From assembly GCA_025361325.1 (NCBI GenBank), contig JANYAL010000053.1:1-10870 (forward strand): 10,870 nucleotides of DNA, written 5' to 3'. Shown here one piece after another: positions 1 to 6,221 of this stretch. The translations under genes and the position numbers were made by a program. Under the pieces are notes generated by a model. It was given only the letters and a program-made list of their open reading frames with translations. It made no database searches and was not told where the DNA came from. The first letter of the stretch is position 1. Each line of letters opens with the position of its first letter. This DNA is from Bacteroidota bacterium. GTDB lineage: Bacteria; Bacteroidota; Bacteroidia; Chitinophagales; Chitinophagaceae.

Positions 1-272
1 AAAGTCCTACCCGGCAAAAAGGCACAGGCATCGAATTTGTAAGAATGACAATTCCCCTTTTTTTTAATAATCTAAAATTGAAAAAACTGTATTGTGAGCC
101 TTATTCCCTGAACATTGCCCCCAACAAAACACTGGAAAAAACAGGTTTTGAATTCGTAAAAAAGCATATCACCACACCTGGCTGGCTTAATTTTGAACAG
201 CAAGTAACCCTCTGGGAAATGAGTTTTGGGCGTTTTACAGATCTGCAACGCAGCTTTAGTAATAAAGTATAA
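1..272 (+). CDS. GNAT-family N-acetyltransferase, C-terminal part (5' end outside window)
   Basis: This is the C-terminal end of a gene that begins left of the window; codons are in frame from base 3 and give 89 residues before a TAA at 270-272. Visible near the edge is RQKGTG (bases 12-29), which fits the R/Q-x-x-G-x-G/A acetyl-CoA pyrophosphate loop of GNAT enzymes. It is followed by the typical late motif LYCEPYSLNIAPNKTLEKTGF, in which a neighbouring Asn and the LEK-GF element belong to the last strands of the fold. Such enzymes move an acetyl group from acetyl-CoA to an amine; the RimJ/RimL-like wording suggests a small molecule or protein N-terminus, but the substrate cannot be told from this fragment. 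An ATG at 45 is internal, because the cofactor motif lies upstream in the same frame. The gene converges on tRNA-Ala, and its stop codon overlaps the tRNA terminator T-run. Confidence 0.82.
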   Translation, partial: SPTRQKGTGIEFVRMTIPLFFNNLKLKKLYCEPYSLNIAPNKTLEKTGFEFVKKHITTPGWLNFEQQVTLWEMSFGRFTDLQRSFSNKV

Positions 273-298
273 AAAAATAATCCTGCTGAAGCAGGATT
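271..298 (-). terminator. Rho-independent terminator of tRNA-Ala
   Basis: A perfect 8-bp stem (AATCCTGC 279-286 and GCAGGATT 291-298) closes a 4-base loop. On the minus strand it is followed by one A and seven T (277-271). It begins 6 bp after the tRNA 3' end. The T-run reaches into the stop codon (270-272) of the convergent plus-strand gene. On the plus strand no T-run follows the hairpin, so for that gene it is at most a 3'-end stabiliser. Confidence 0.88.
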
Positions 299-304
299 GA
301 ATTG

Positions 305-378
<74 letters not shown>

Positions 379-391
379 GTATAACGGATTG

Positions 392-422
392 CAAATATAT
401 AGGCAACGCCACGCGATTCAAA
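392..422 (-). promoter_or_regulatory. Bacteroidota-type promoter (-33/-7) of tRNA-Ala
   Basis: Read on the minus strand, TTTG (422-419) is followed by exactly 19 bp and then TATATTTG (399-392), a perfect match to the Bacteroidota consensus TTTG-N19-TAnnTTTG. The -7 box ends 13 bp before the first base of the tRNA, leaving room for a short 5' leader. The -33 box begins 7 bp beyond the stop codon of the TPR gene, so the tRNA can be transcribed independently of it. Confidence 0.8.
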
Positions 423-429
423 ATCTATT

Positions 430-1188
430 TTAGTGTTGTTTATTGGCAGGATTTACTGAAGGCACGTTATTGTTATTCAAGTTATTACTACCTGATTCCA
501 TCTTCCGCATAGCTTCAAGGTTCTGGCGTGCAAGTACAAAATTACTATCCAGGGCAACGGCTTTTTCAAAATAGGCTTTTGCTTCTGCCTTTTTATCAAG
601 GTCATACAAAGCAAGGCCATGTATGTTGAATACACCCGCCTGCAGGTAGGTCCTACCCACCTGGTCGCCAACATTATAACTCACGACATAATCTGGCTTG
701 AATTGCAGGTTTTCCGCACTGTTAGCAGTGGACACACATTCCGCAAGTCGCTTGATACCATATTGGAGTTCCATTAACTTGTATGCATGGAATGGATTTT
801 TGGTCTTACTGTACAGCTTTTCAAAGATATTTATTGCCTCTTTCGGCTGTTGTAATTTTTCGAGGCATATACCCTTCATTTCCAATAATCCATTATCCTC
901 GGGTTTTACTTGTAACCGCTTATCAGCCCAATAATAACACTGTCCGAATAATCCCTGTTGCATATATAACATAGCAAGCGTATCGGCATAAGGGCTATTG
1001 TTTCCATGCTCATTTATATAATAATTCAGTGAAGTGATAGCTGTATTAACATCCCCACTTGCCAAGGTCTGGTAAAAAACTTTCAGATTCGCATCGCCCT
1101 TGAGCACAAAATTGGCCGTTTTTCCCTGTTGGGCATATACTCCATAGCAAAGAATGGTAGAAAATGACAGTAAAACTACTTTTTTCAT
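430..1188 (-). CDS. Secreted/periplasmic TPR-repeat protein of unknown function
   Basis: The 252-residue product begins with a hydrophobic stretch after two lysines (residues about 4-19, ending VYA-QQ) that looks like a Sec signal peptide, so it is probably periplasmic or outer-membrane associated. Helical repeats of TPR type are visible at about residues 66-99, 100-133 and 183-216; the last is the clearest (A-YF-KAVALD-N pattern). A polar, Asn-rich tail (about 232-252, with a run of four Asn) ends the protein. TPR domains serve as protein-binding scaffolds; no catalytic motif is seen and no partner can be named. The start is the ATG at 1188, directly before the signal peptide. It lies 88 bp downstream of citrate synthase but behind that gene's terminator, so it is probably transcribed separately, although I found no convincing promoter. 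Confidence 0.85.
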   Translation of the reverse strand: MKKVVLLSFSTILCYGVYAQQGKTANFVLKGDANLKVFYQTLASGDVNTAITSLNYYINEHGNNSPYADTLAMLYMQQGLFGQCYYWADKRLQVKPEDNGLLEMKGICLEKLQQPKEAINIFEKLYSKTKNPFHAYKLMELQYGIKRLAECVSTANSAENLQFKPDYVVSYNVGDQVGRTYLQAGVFNIHGLALYDLDKKAEAKAYFEKAVALDSNFVLARQNLEAMRKMESGSNNLNNNNVPSVNPANKQH

Positions 1189-1215
1189 TTAATCTGATTT
1201 AAGGCTGCAATTTAC

Positions 1216-1240
1216 AAAAAAACCGGATACATGTTTCCGG
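1216..1240 (-). terminator. Rho-independent terminator of citrate synthase
   Basis: CCGGA (1223-1227) pairs with TCCGG (1236-1240), with a further short pairing inside (AC/GT). On the minus strand the stem is followed directly by seven T (1222-1216). It lies 36 bp after the citrate synthase stop codon and before the start of the TPR gene. Confidence 0.75.
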
Positions 1241-1276
1241 CCTTATGATAGGAATATGTCAAAATCGATCCTCACT

Positions 1277-2602
1277 TTAATCACCCCAAATTTCCGCTTT
1301 GCCTTCCAGCCATAATTTAACCAGTTCGGAGGTTACTGATTTTGGTCTTTCCAGTGGAAAGCCAAGGGCTCTGTCCCAACATAGGCTTGCCAATACGCCT
1401 AATGCCCTTGAAACACCAAATAATACGGTATAGAATTCATATTCCACCATCCCATAATGTACCAGCAGGGCACCACTATGTGCATCTACATTGGGCCAGG
1501 GGTTCTTTATTTTGGCGATGGACTGCAATATCGGAGGAACGGCCTCATAAATGTTCCAAACGGTTTGAACCAGCGGGTCATCCGGCATGTGTTTTTTACC
1601 AAATTCCATCTGAGCTGTAAAACGCGGATCCGTCTTTCTTAAGACAGCATGACCGTAACCGGGAACCACTTTTCCCTCACTTAATGTCTTTTTAACATAC
1701 TCCTCGATCTGTTGTTTTGTAGGCAGTTCAGAACCGATCTCTTCCCTTAATTCAAATATCCACTTGATAACCTCCTGGTTGGCCAAACCATGCAAAGGAC
1801 CGGCCAGTCCATTCATACCGGCGGCAAAACTCAGGTAAGGATCACTTAAAGCAGACCCAACCAAATGGGTGGCATGAGCAGAAACGTTACCACCCTCATG
1901 ATCAGCATGTATGGTCATATACAAACGCATCAGTTCATGAAAACCTTCATCTTCATAACCCATCATATGAGCCAAGTTACCAGACCAGTCCAGTAAACCA
2001 TTCGGCTGAATATGCTCGGCATTCTTGTATTTGCGCCGATATATATATGCTGCGATCCTGGGCAGCCTGGCGATCAGGTCCATGGAATCATCAAAGACCG
2101 CATCCCAGTAATCTTTTTTGTTCATGCCTTGTGCATAGCGCTTGGAGAACTGACTTTCCGTTTGCAGACTCATAATGGCCACCACAAACTGTGTCATAGG
2201 GTGTGTATTCACAGGTAATGCCTCAATGGTAGCGAACACATGGTTGGGGACATGACTTCTCCTTTGCAAAACACTGCTCAAATGATGAACATCATCATCT
2301 GAAGGCAATTCACCTACCAGCATCAGGTAAAACAACCCTTCAGGCAAAGGTTCGGACCCACCTTTCACTTTGGTCAGTTTTTCCCTTAATTCTGGAATGG
2401 AATAGCCGCGGAAACGTATACCATCCTGTGAATCCAGCAATGAAGTCTCAGTGACGAGGCCGGTGATTCCACGCATACCCTGGTATATCTGGCTTAAATT
2501 GACCTCACCAATCTTCTTATCACCATGTGCTTTTAATAGTTCCTTGATCTCAGAACCCACCTGATCGGCTTTTTCCTTGAACCTATCTTTTACAATTCCC
2601 AT
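1277..2602 (-). CDS. gltA: Citrate synthase, eukaryote-like type
   Basis: This enzyme condenses oxaloacetate and acetyl-CoA to citrate, the entry step of the TCA cycle, in the cytoplasm. The 441 residues have the catalytic triad in its usual settings: His271 (GPLHG), His318 (VPGYGHAVLRKTDPR) and Asp373 (NPWPNVDAHSG). Oxaloacetate-binding candidates are His235 (HADHEGGN), Arg326, Arg399 (VSRALG) and Arg419 (FPLERPKS). The wording of these blocks, such as GNVSAH, GLAGPLHGLANQEV and ALGFPLERPKS, closely resembles mitochondrial citrate synthase rather than the E. coli GltA type, so it is probably dimeric and without NADH control; the last two points are inference from the family. The start is the ATG at 2602 with no Shine-Dalgarno. 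The gene has its own long AT-rich leader and a terminator, so it is likely a single transcription unit. Citrate synthase identity is certain; the gene symbol is by function. Confidence 0.97.
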   Translation of the reverse strand: MGIVKDRFKEKADQVGSEIKELLKAHGDKKIGEVNLSQIYQGMRGITGLVTETSLLDSQDGIRFRGYSIPELREKLTKVKGGSEPLPEGLFYLMLVGELPSDDDVHHLSSVLQRRSHVPNHVFATIEALPVNTHPMTQFVVAIMSLQTESQFSKRYAQGMNKKDYWDAVFDDSMDLIARLPRIAAYIYRRKYKNAEHIQPNGLLDWSGNLAHMMGYEDEGFHELMRLYMTIHADHEGGNVSAHATHLVGSALSDPYLSFAAGMNGLAGPLHGLANQEVIKWIFELREEIGSELPTKQQIEEYVKKTLSEGKVVPGYGHAVLRKTDPRFTAQMEFGKKHMPDDPLVQTVWNIYEAVPPILQSIAKIKNPWPNVDAHSGALLVHYGMVEYEFYTVLFGVSRALGVLASLCWDRALGFPLERPKSVTSELVKLWLEGKAEIWGD

Positions 2603-2704
2603 GATAAATAATTAATTATTGATGATGAATATTTAAATGAGTAATTACTTTCTGTTATTGCAGAGTGATCAGAAATAGAATATATGTTCGCAATTATAGT
2701 GTTA

Positions 2705-2737
2705 TAAAATTACATCTGGTTGATCTTTAAAACAAAA
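2705..2737 (-). promoter_or_regulatory. Candidate promoter of citrate synthase
   Basis: On the minus strand TTTTG (2737-2733) is followed by 20 bp and TAATTTTA (2712-2705), which matches seven of eight positions of the Bacteroidota -7 box TAnnTTTG. It would give a leader of roughly 95 bases before the ATG at 2602. The spacing is one base longer than the ideal 19. Confidence 0.35.
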
Positions 2738-2758
2738 GTTTTTGTCGAAAGTTTTTGT
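2735..2758. repeat. Short tandem direct repeat upstream of citrate synthase
   Basis: AAAGTTTTTGT occurs twice (2735-2745 and 2748-2758) with a 13-bp period, and a related inverted stretch (CAAAAAC, 2764-2770) follows. The repeats overlap the -33 region of the candidate citrate synthase promoter, so they could be a regulator site. They are also low-complexity A/T runs and may mean nothing. Confidence 0.35.
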
Positions 2759-2780
2759 ATGTTCAAAAACAAAAGGTTTT

Positions 2781-3875
2781 TTATTTAGGAGCCTTCATGT
2801 ACAGGTAGAAAGCAAGTAACCCGAACAAGAGATTGGGTGTCCAGGCTGCGAGGAATGGGGTAAAGTTTCCTTTGGTGGCAAAAACAAGTGAAAATCGGCT
2901 GAAAAGAATATACATCACGCTAATCACCACCCCTAAAGCAAGATGCAGACCACTTCCACCTCGAATCTTACGGGAAGCAAGCACTGACCCGATAATTGTC
3001 AGTATCATGACCGACACAGGAATAGCATCCCTGTTATAGCGTTCCACCAGCAGGGTACTCAGCATTTCGGAACCCCTTAATCTTTCCATTTGTATGAATT
3101 CATTTAATTCAGGAGTAGGTAACTGATCCTTTAGGTATTCATACTGTCGCAGATCGCGGGGAGAAAAATTATAAGTGGTTAGTATCGTTGGCAAACGCAG
3201 TATATGTTCGTTCAAACTATCCAGGTTCCTTTCCACTACATTGGTGAGCCTCCATTTTTTTGATGCGGAATCCCAGTTCAAATTCTCAGCACGTAGGTTA
3301 TAACTTAGTTTATTCTTTTGGAATCTCTCCACAATGAATCCATTCCCCGCTTTCATTACCGTGTCATAGCCCCGTATAGCCACGTAGGTATTGGTATCCA
3401 TTTTAAAAAATATCTTCTCCCGGTATGTGGAATTGCCGGTATTACCATAGTTTGGGTCTATGTATCTTGCTTCAAATTCGCCCCATTTGCGGTTTGCGAG
3501 GGGTATAAAATATTGGTAACCCAACCATAATATACCTGATAGAAATATACCCCCTATCATAAATGGCCTCAGGAATCGATTGTAACTAACACCGTTACTC
3601 AATATAGCAATCACTTCTGAACGGTAAGCCATCTTGGAAGTGAAAAAGATCACTGATATGAATACAAATAACGGGAAGAGCATGGCATCGATCCGGGGTA
3701 TGAACCCAAAATAATAATCCGTTATCACCTTCGACATGGACAATTTTGCCTTGGCGAAATCATCTGTCTTTTCACTGATATCCACCACCACAACGATCAC
3801 AGTGAATAGCAACAGGCAAAAAAAGAAACTGCTCAGGTATTTCTTAAGAATATAACGGTCTATTTTTTTGAACAT
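2781..3875 (-). CDS. LptF/LptG-family permease (lipopolysaccharide export)
   Basis: Members of this family (YjgP/YjgQ) form the membrane part of the LptB2FG transporter, which extracts lipopolysaccharide from the inner membrane and passes it to the LptC-LptA bridge. The 364-residue protein shows the expected layout: three N-terminal membrane segments (about 15-32, 64-80 and 105-124), a large soluble periplasmic part (about 125-280, the beta-jellyroll region), and three C-terminal segments (about 285-301, 310-330 and 342-361). I start it at the ATG at 3875 (MFKKIDRYILKKYL); the frame can be opened six codons earlier at a TTG (3893), but the MxKxIDRYI beginning is the usual one in Bacteroidota. 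LptF and LptG cannot be told apart here, so no symbol is given. Its neighbours are not Lpt genes. It is separated from baiN by 116 bp that hold an inverted repeat and a possible -7 box. Confidence 0.92.
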   Translation of the reverse strand: MFKKIDRYILKKYLSSFFFCLLLFTVIVVVVDISEKTDDFAKAKLSMSKVITDYYFGFIPRIDAMLFPLFVFISVIFFTSKMAYRSEVIAILSNGVSYNRFLRPFMIGGIFLSGILWLGYQYFIPLANRKWGEFEARYIDPNYGNTGNSTYREKIFFKMDTNTYVAIRGYDTVMKAGNGFIVERFQKNKLSYNLRAENLNWDSASKKWRLTNVVERNLDSLNEHILRLPTILTTYNFSPRDLRQYEYLKDQLPTPELNEFIQMERLRGSEMLSTLLVERYNRDAIPVSVMILTIIGSVLASRKIRGGSGLHLALGVVISVMYILFSRFSLVFATKGNFTPFLAAWTPNLLFGLLAFYLYMKAPK

Positions 3876-3917
3876 GGATCGAGGAGTTGGCAATCAAACA
3901 CCAGGTTTTAGTCTTAA

Positions 3918-3925
3918 CAAATGTA
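3918..3925 (-). promoter_or_regulatory. Possible -7 promoter box before the LptF/LptG permease gene
   Basis: On the minus strand TACATTTG matches the Bacteroidota -7 consensus TAnnTTTG at every fixed base and sits 42 bp before the ATG at 3875. No good TTTG element is found about 19 bp upstream, so the site is only half supported. Confidence 0.35.
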
Positions 3926-3957
3926 CCTTAAATAGAACTTGTTTATTATAGCTGAAC

Positions 3958-3990
3958 GTTAAAAGTTATCTTCTGTTTTCAACTTTTAAC
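3958..3990. repeat. Perfect 10-bp inverted repeat after the baiN-like gene
   Basis: GTTAAAAGTT (3958-3967) and AACTTTTAAC (3981-3990) are exact reverse complements around a 13-base loop, starting one base beyond the stop codon of the flavoprotein gene. The stem is AT-rich and no T-run follows it on the minus strand, so it is a weak terminator at best. It may mark the 3' end of the transcript. Confidence 0.6.
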
Positions 3991-3991
3991 T

Positions 3992-5257
3992 TTAAGCCTT
4001 TAGAAGTTCTCCCACACCCTTCGCTGCGATCCACCCGGTCGTCCAGGCATTTTGAAAATTATAGCCCCCAGTCACACCGTCCGCATTGATTACTTCACCT
4101 GCAAAAAAAAGTCCGGGAAATTTTTTACTATGCATGGTATTGCTGTCTATTTCATCCAAAAGGATGCCGCCTGCAGTTACAAATTCTTCCTTAAAGGTGG
4201 TCTTTCCTTTTATATCAAATTCTTGTGAACACAGGTTCTGAATAAGCATATGTTGCTCCCGTAAAGGCAGGTCAGCCCAGCGCAATGATTCTTTTAGTCC
4301 CGATAAGGCAAGCAGGTATTCCCATAGCCTTGCCGGCAATCCAAAAGGGTTACGGTTATATATCTTCTGTGAGGCCAATTCGAAACGGAGCTGCTGAAAC
4401 TTTTCTCTTAGGTTGTTCTCATGGTATCCCGGCAACCAGTTAACAAGAATGCGGAAATTCCAATTGCATTCAGCCAACTGTCTGGCTCCACGTGAGGAAA
4501 GCTTTAGTATCACCGGGCCGCTCATACCCCAATGGGTAATCAATAAGGGGCCTTCTTCGGTAAGTTTGGAGCCCGAGATCTTGACCACAGACTTTTCTAT
4601 TGTAATACCCATCAGTGAGGTTATGGGATTACCAGGCATGTTAAAAGTAAAGAGAGACGGAACAGGAGATTCAATATTATGTCCCGCCATTGTAATCCAT
4701 TCAAATTGTATCGCTTTGGGATAGCCCCCCGAAGCTATACATATAAAATCCGATAAGAATTGTTTGCCATCCTTCAGACCTACTAACCATGTTCCGCCAT
4801 GACCAACCGGCTGAGGATTCAGTTTAGACAGTCTTACTACTTCCCGGTTCATCATGATCTCAACTCCATAAGATCGGGCTTCTTTCAGCAAACAACTAAC
4901 AATGGTCTCCGATGAATCACTCTCTGGGAAGATCCTCCCATCTGACTCGGTCTTTAAATGAATACCCCTTTCATTGAACCAGGCAATAGTATCTGTAGTA
5001 AAAAAGTGATGAAAGGCTTTTTTCAGAAATGCGCTCCCCCTTGGGTATTGTTTTACCATTTCAGCAATGCTGAAACAAGCATGCGTAACATTACATCTTC
5101 CGCCGCCGCTTACCCTTACCTTGCTTAATAATTTATTGCTCTTTTCAAGAATACAAACTTCAAGTGCAGGATTAAGCCTTGCAGCATTTACAGCACAAAA
5201 AAAGCCGGCCGCTCCGCCGCCGATAACTATCAAACGCTTTTTTTTCTTTCCCTCCAT
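3992..5257 (-). CDS. HI0933/BaiN-family FAD-dependent oxidoreductase
   Basis: This 421-residue protein belongs to the NAD(P)/FAD-dependent family that includes HI0933, E. coli YhiN, BaiN and proteins named aminoacetone oxidase. An N-terminal Rossmann motif, GGGAAG (residues 13-18), with Glu38 at the end of the second strand, binds the ADP part of FAD. It is followed by the family signature LLSKVRVSGGGRCNVTH (43-59). The C-terminal block AGEVINADGVTGGYN (386-400) closes the FAD site. The middle (about 190-340) is the family's substrate domain. The substrate is not established for most members, so I give no pathway and no symbol. The start is the ATG at 5257; an AGGA touches the ATG, too close for a working Shine-Dalgarno. 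It lies 34 bp after map without a terminator, so it is probably cotranscribed with the ribosomal block, in the position usually held by infA. Confidence 0.9.
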   Translation of the reverse strand: MEGKKKKRLIVIGGGAAGFFCAVNAARLNPALEVCILEKSNKLLSKVRVSGGGRCNVTHACFSIAEMVKQYPRGSAFLKKAFHHFFTTDTIAWFNERGIHLKTESDGRIFPESDSSETIVSCLLKEARSYGVEIMMNREVVRLSKLNPQPVGHGGTWLVGLKDGKQFLSDFICIASGGYPKAIQFEWITMAGHNIESPVPSLFTFNMPGNPITSLMGITIEKSVVKISGSKLTEEGPLLITHWGMSGPVILKLSSRGARQLAECNWNFRILVNWLPGYHENNLREKFQQLRFELASQKIYNRNPFGLPARLWEYLLALSGLKESLRWADLPLREQHMLIQNLCSQEFDIKGKTTFKEEFVTAGGILLDEIDSNTMHSKKFPGLFFAGEVINADGVTGGYNFQNAWTTGWIAAKGVGELLKA

Positions 5258-5291
5258 TCCTTTATATGATGGATTATGATACGTCGTAGAA

Positions 5292-6092
5292 TTAATAATC
5301 CGAGAAGAGATGGGGATTAGACTGTTCCGCGGCTTCGATCTCCGTGAATGAGGATAATATATCGGCTTTGCTTTTTCGTATATTCACATTATGTTCATAG
5401 TGTGCAGAGGGCTTGCCGTCGGCAGTCCGGATTGTCCAACCGTCTTTATCATGAAACACATCTTTAGTGTCCAGGTTGATCATGGGCTCAATGGCAATAA
5501 CCATTCCCTCCAGTAGCTTGGCCCCAGTGCCTTTTTTGCCGAAATTAGGGACTTGTGGTTCTTCGTGAAGGTGCTTACCCAGTCCATGACCTACCAGGTC
5601 TCTCACAACACCATATTTATGTTCTCTTTCTGCATAGTGTTGAATGGCATAAGATATATCACCTACGCGGTTGCCATGAACGGCCTTCTCAATGCCGAGG
5701 TATAAAGATGCTTTAGTGATATGCATCAGTTGTTTCAACTCCCCTGGAATATCGCCTATAGCAAATGTATATGCACTGTCACCATGAAAGCCATTTTTGA
5801 AAACACCGATATCAACCGACACCAGGTCTCCAGGTTGCATTTCTCTTGCTGATGGGAATCCGTGTACAACTGCATCATTCACCGATATGCAGGTGGCAAA
5901 TGGAAATCCGTTATATCCTTTGAAAGAAGGTTTTGCATCATTTTGTTTGATGAATTGCTCCGCAATGTCATTTAATTTCAGTGTGGTAACCCCAGGTTTG
6001 ATAGCAGCAGCCACTAAGGCAAGGGTCTTGCTTACCAACAGGCTGCTTTCCCGCATCAGTTCAATTTCAGCCTTACTTTTATAATGGATCAT
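5292..6092 (-). CDS. map: Methionine aminopeptidase, type I
   Basis: The enzyme removes the initiator methionine from new proteins at the ribosome. The 266-residue product has all five metal ligands of type I enzymes: Asp94 (SVDIG), Asp105 (GDSAYTF), His169 (GHGLGKHLHEEP), Glu202 (IEPM) and Glu233 (HYEHN). The substrate-site histidines are His77 (VVHGFP) and His176. There is no N-terminal zinc-finger extension, as normal for bacteria. I chose the ATG at 6092 (MIHYKSKAEIELM). The frame remains open upstream to a TTG at 6203, but those 37 codons resemble no part of the family. It follows secY, as usual in the spc block, though 129 bp away. Downstream there is no infA. Confidence 0.97.
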   Translation of the reverse strand: MIHYKSKAEIELMRESSLLVSKTLALVAAAIKPGVTTLKLNDIAEQFIKQNDAKPSFKGYNGFPFATCISVNDAVVHGFPSAREMQPGDLVSVDIGVFKNGFHGDSAYTFAIGDIPGELKQLMHITKASLYLGIEKAVHGNRVGDISYAIQHYAEREHKYGVVRDLVGHGLGKHLHEEPQVPNFGKKGTGAKLLEGMVIAIEPMINLDTKDVFHDKDGWTIRTADGKPSAHYEHNVNIRKSKADILSSFTEIEAAEQSNPHLFSDY

Positions 6093-6188
6093 ATACTTAT
6101 TTTGTGGAAAAGGATCATTAAGATCATTATTACTTAAAAATAAACCCCAACGTTCTTCGTCAGGGTTATAAATAGTTATATGGCATTG

Positions 6189-6213
6189 CGGATCTATTAA
6201 CAAAAAAGATCCG
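6189..6213. repeat. Inverted repeat directly after secY
   Basis: CGGATCT (6189-6195) and AGATCCG (6207-6213) form a perfect 7-bp stem with an 11-base loop, 8 bp beyond the secY stop codon. The T-rich stretch lies in the loop (minus strand), not after the stem, so this is not an ordinary intrinsic terminator. It could be an RNA-processing or stability element between secY and map. Confidence 0.5.
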
Positions 6214-6221
6214 GGGATGTG

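Noticed and set aside
45..272. An independent 75-residue gene starting at ATG 45
   Set aside because: The frame is open to the left edge and the GNAT acetyl-CoA motif RQKGTG lies at 12-29 in the same frame, so this is the tail of a larger gene.
3876..3893. LptF/LptG permease extended upstream to a TTG (6 extra codons)
   Set aside because: The ATG at 3875 gives the common MxKxIDRYI start of Bacteroidota members.
4413..4724. A 103-codon plus-strand reading frame inside the flavoprotein gene
   Set aside because: It lies wholly opposite a well-supported coding sequence and has no family resemblance.
5251..5265. Shine-Dalgarno before the flavoprotein gene (AAAGGA)
   Set aside because: It touches the ATG with no spacer and cannot place the ribosome properly.
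6093..6203. Map extended upstream to a TTG (37 extra codons)
   Set aside because: The added residues resemble no known Map N-terminus, the codon is TTG, and an ATG gives a normal 266-residue enzyme. An open frame of this length is expected by chance.
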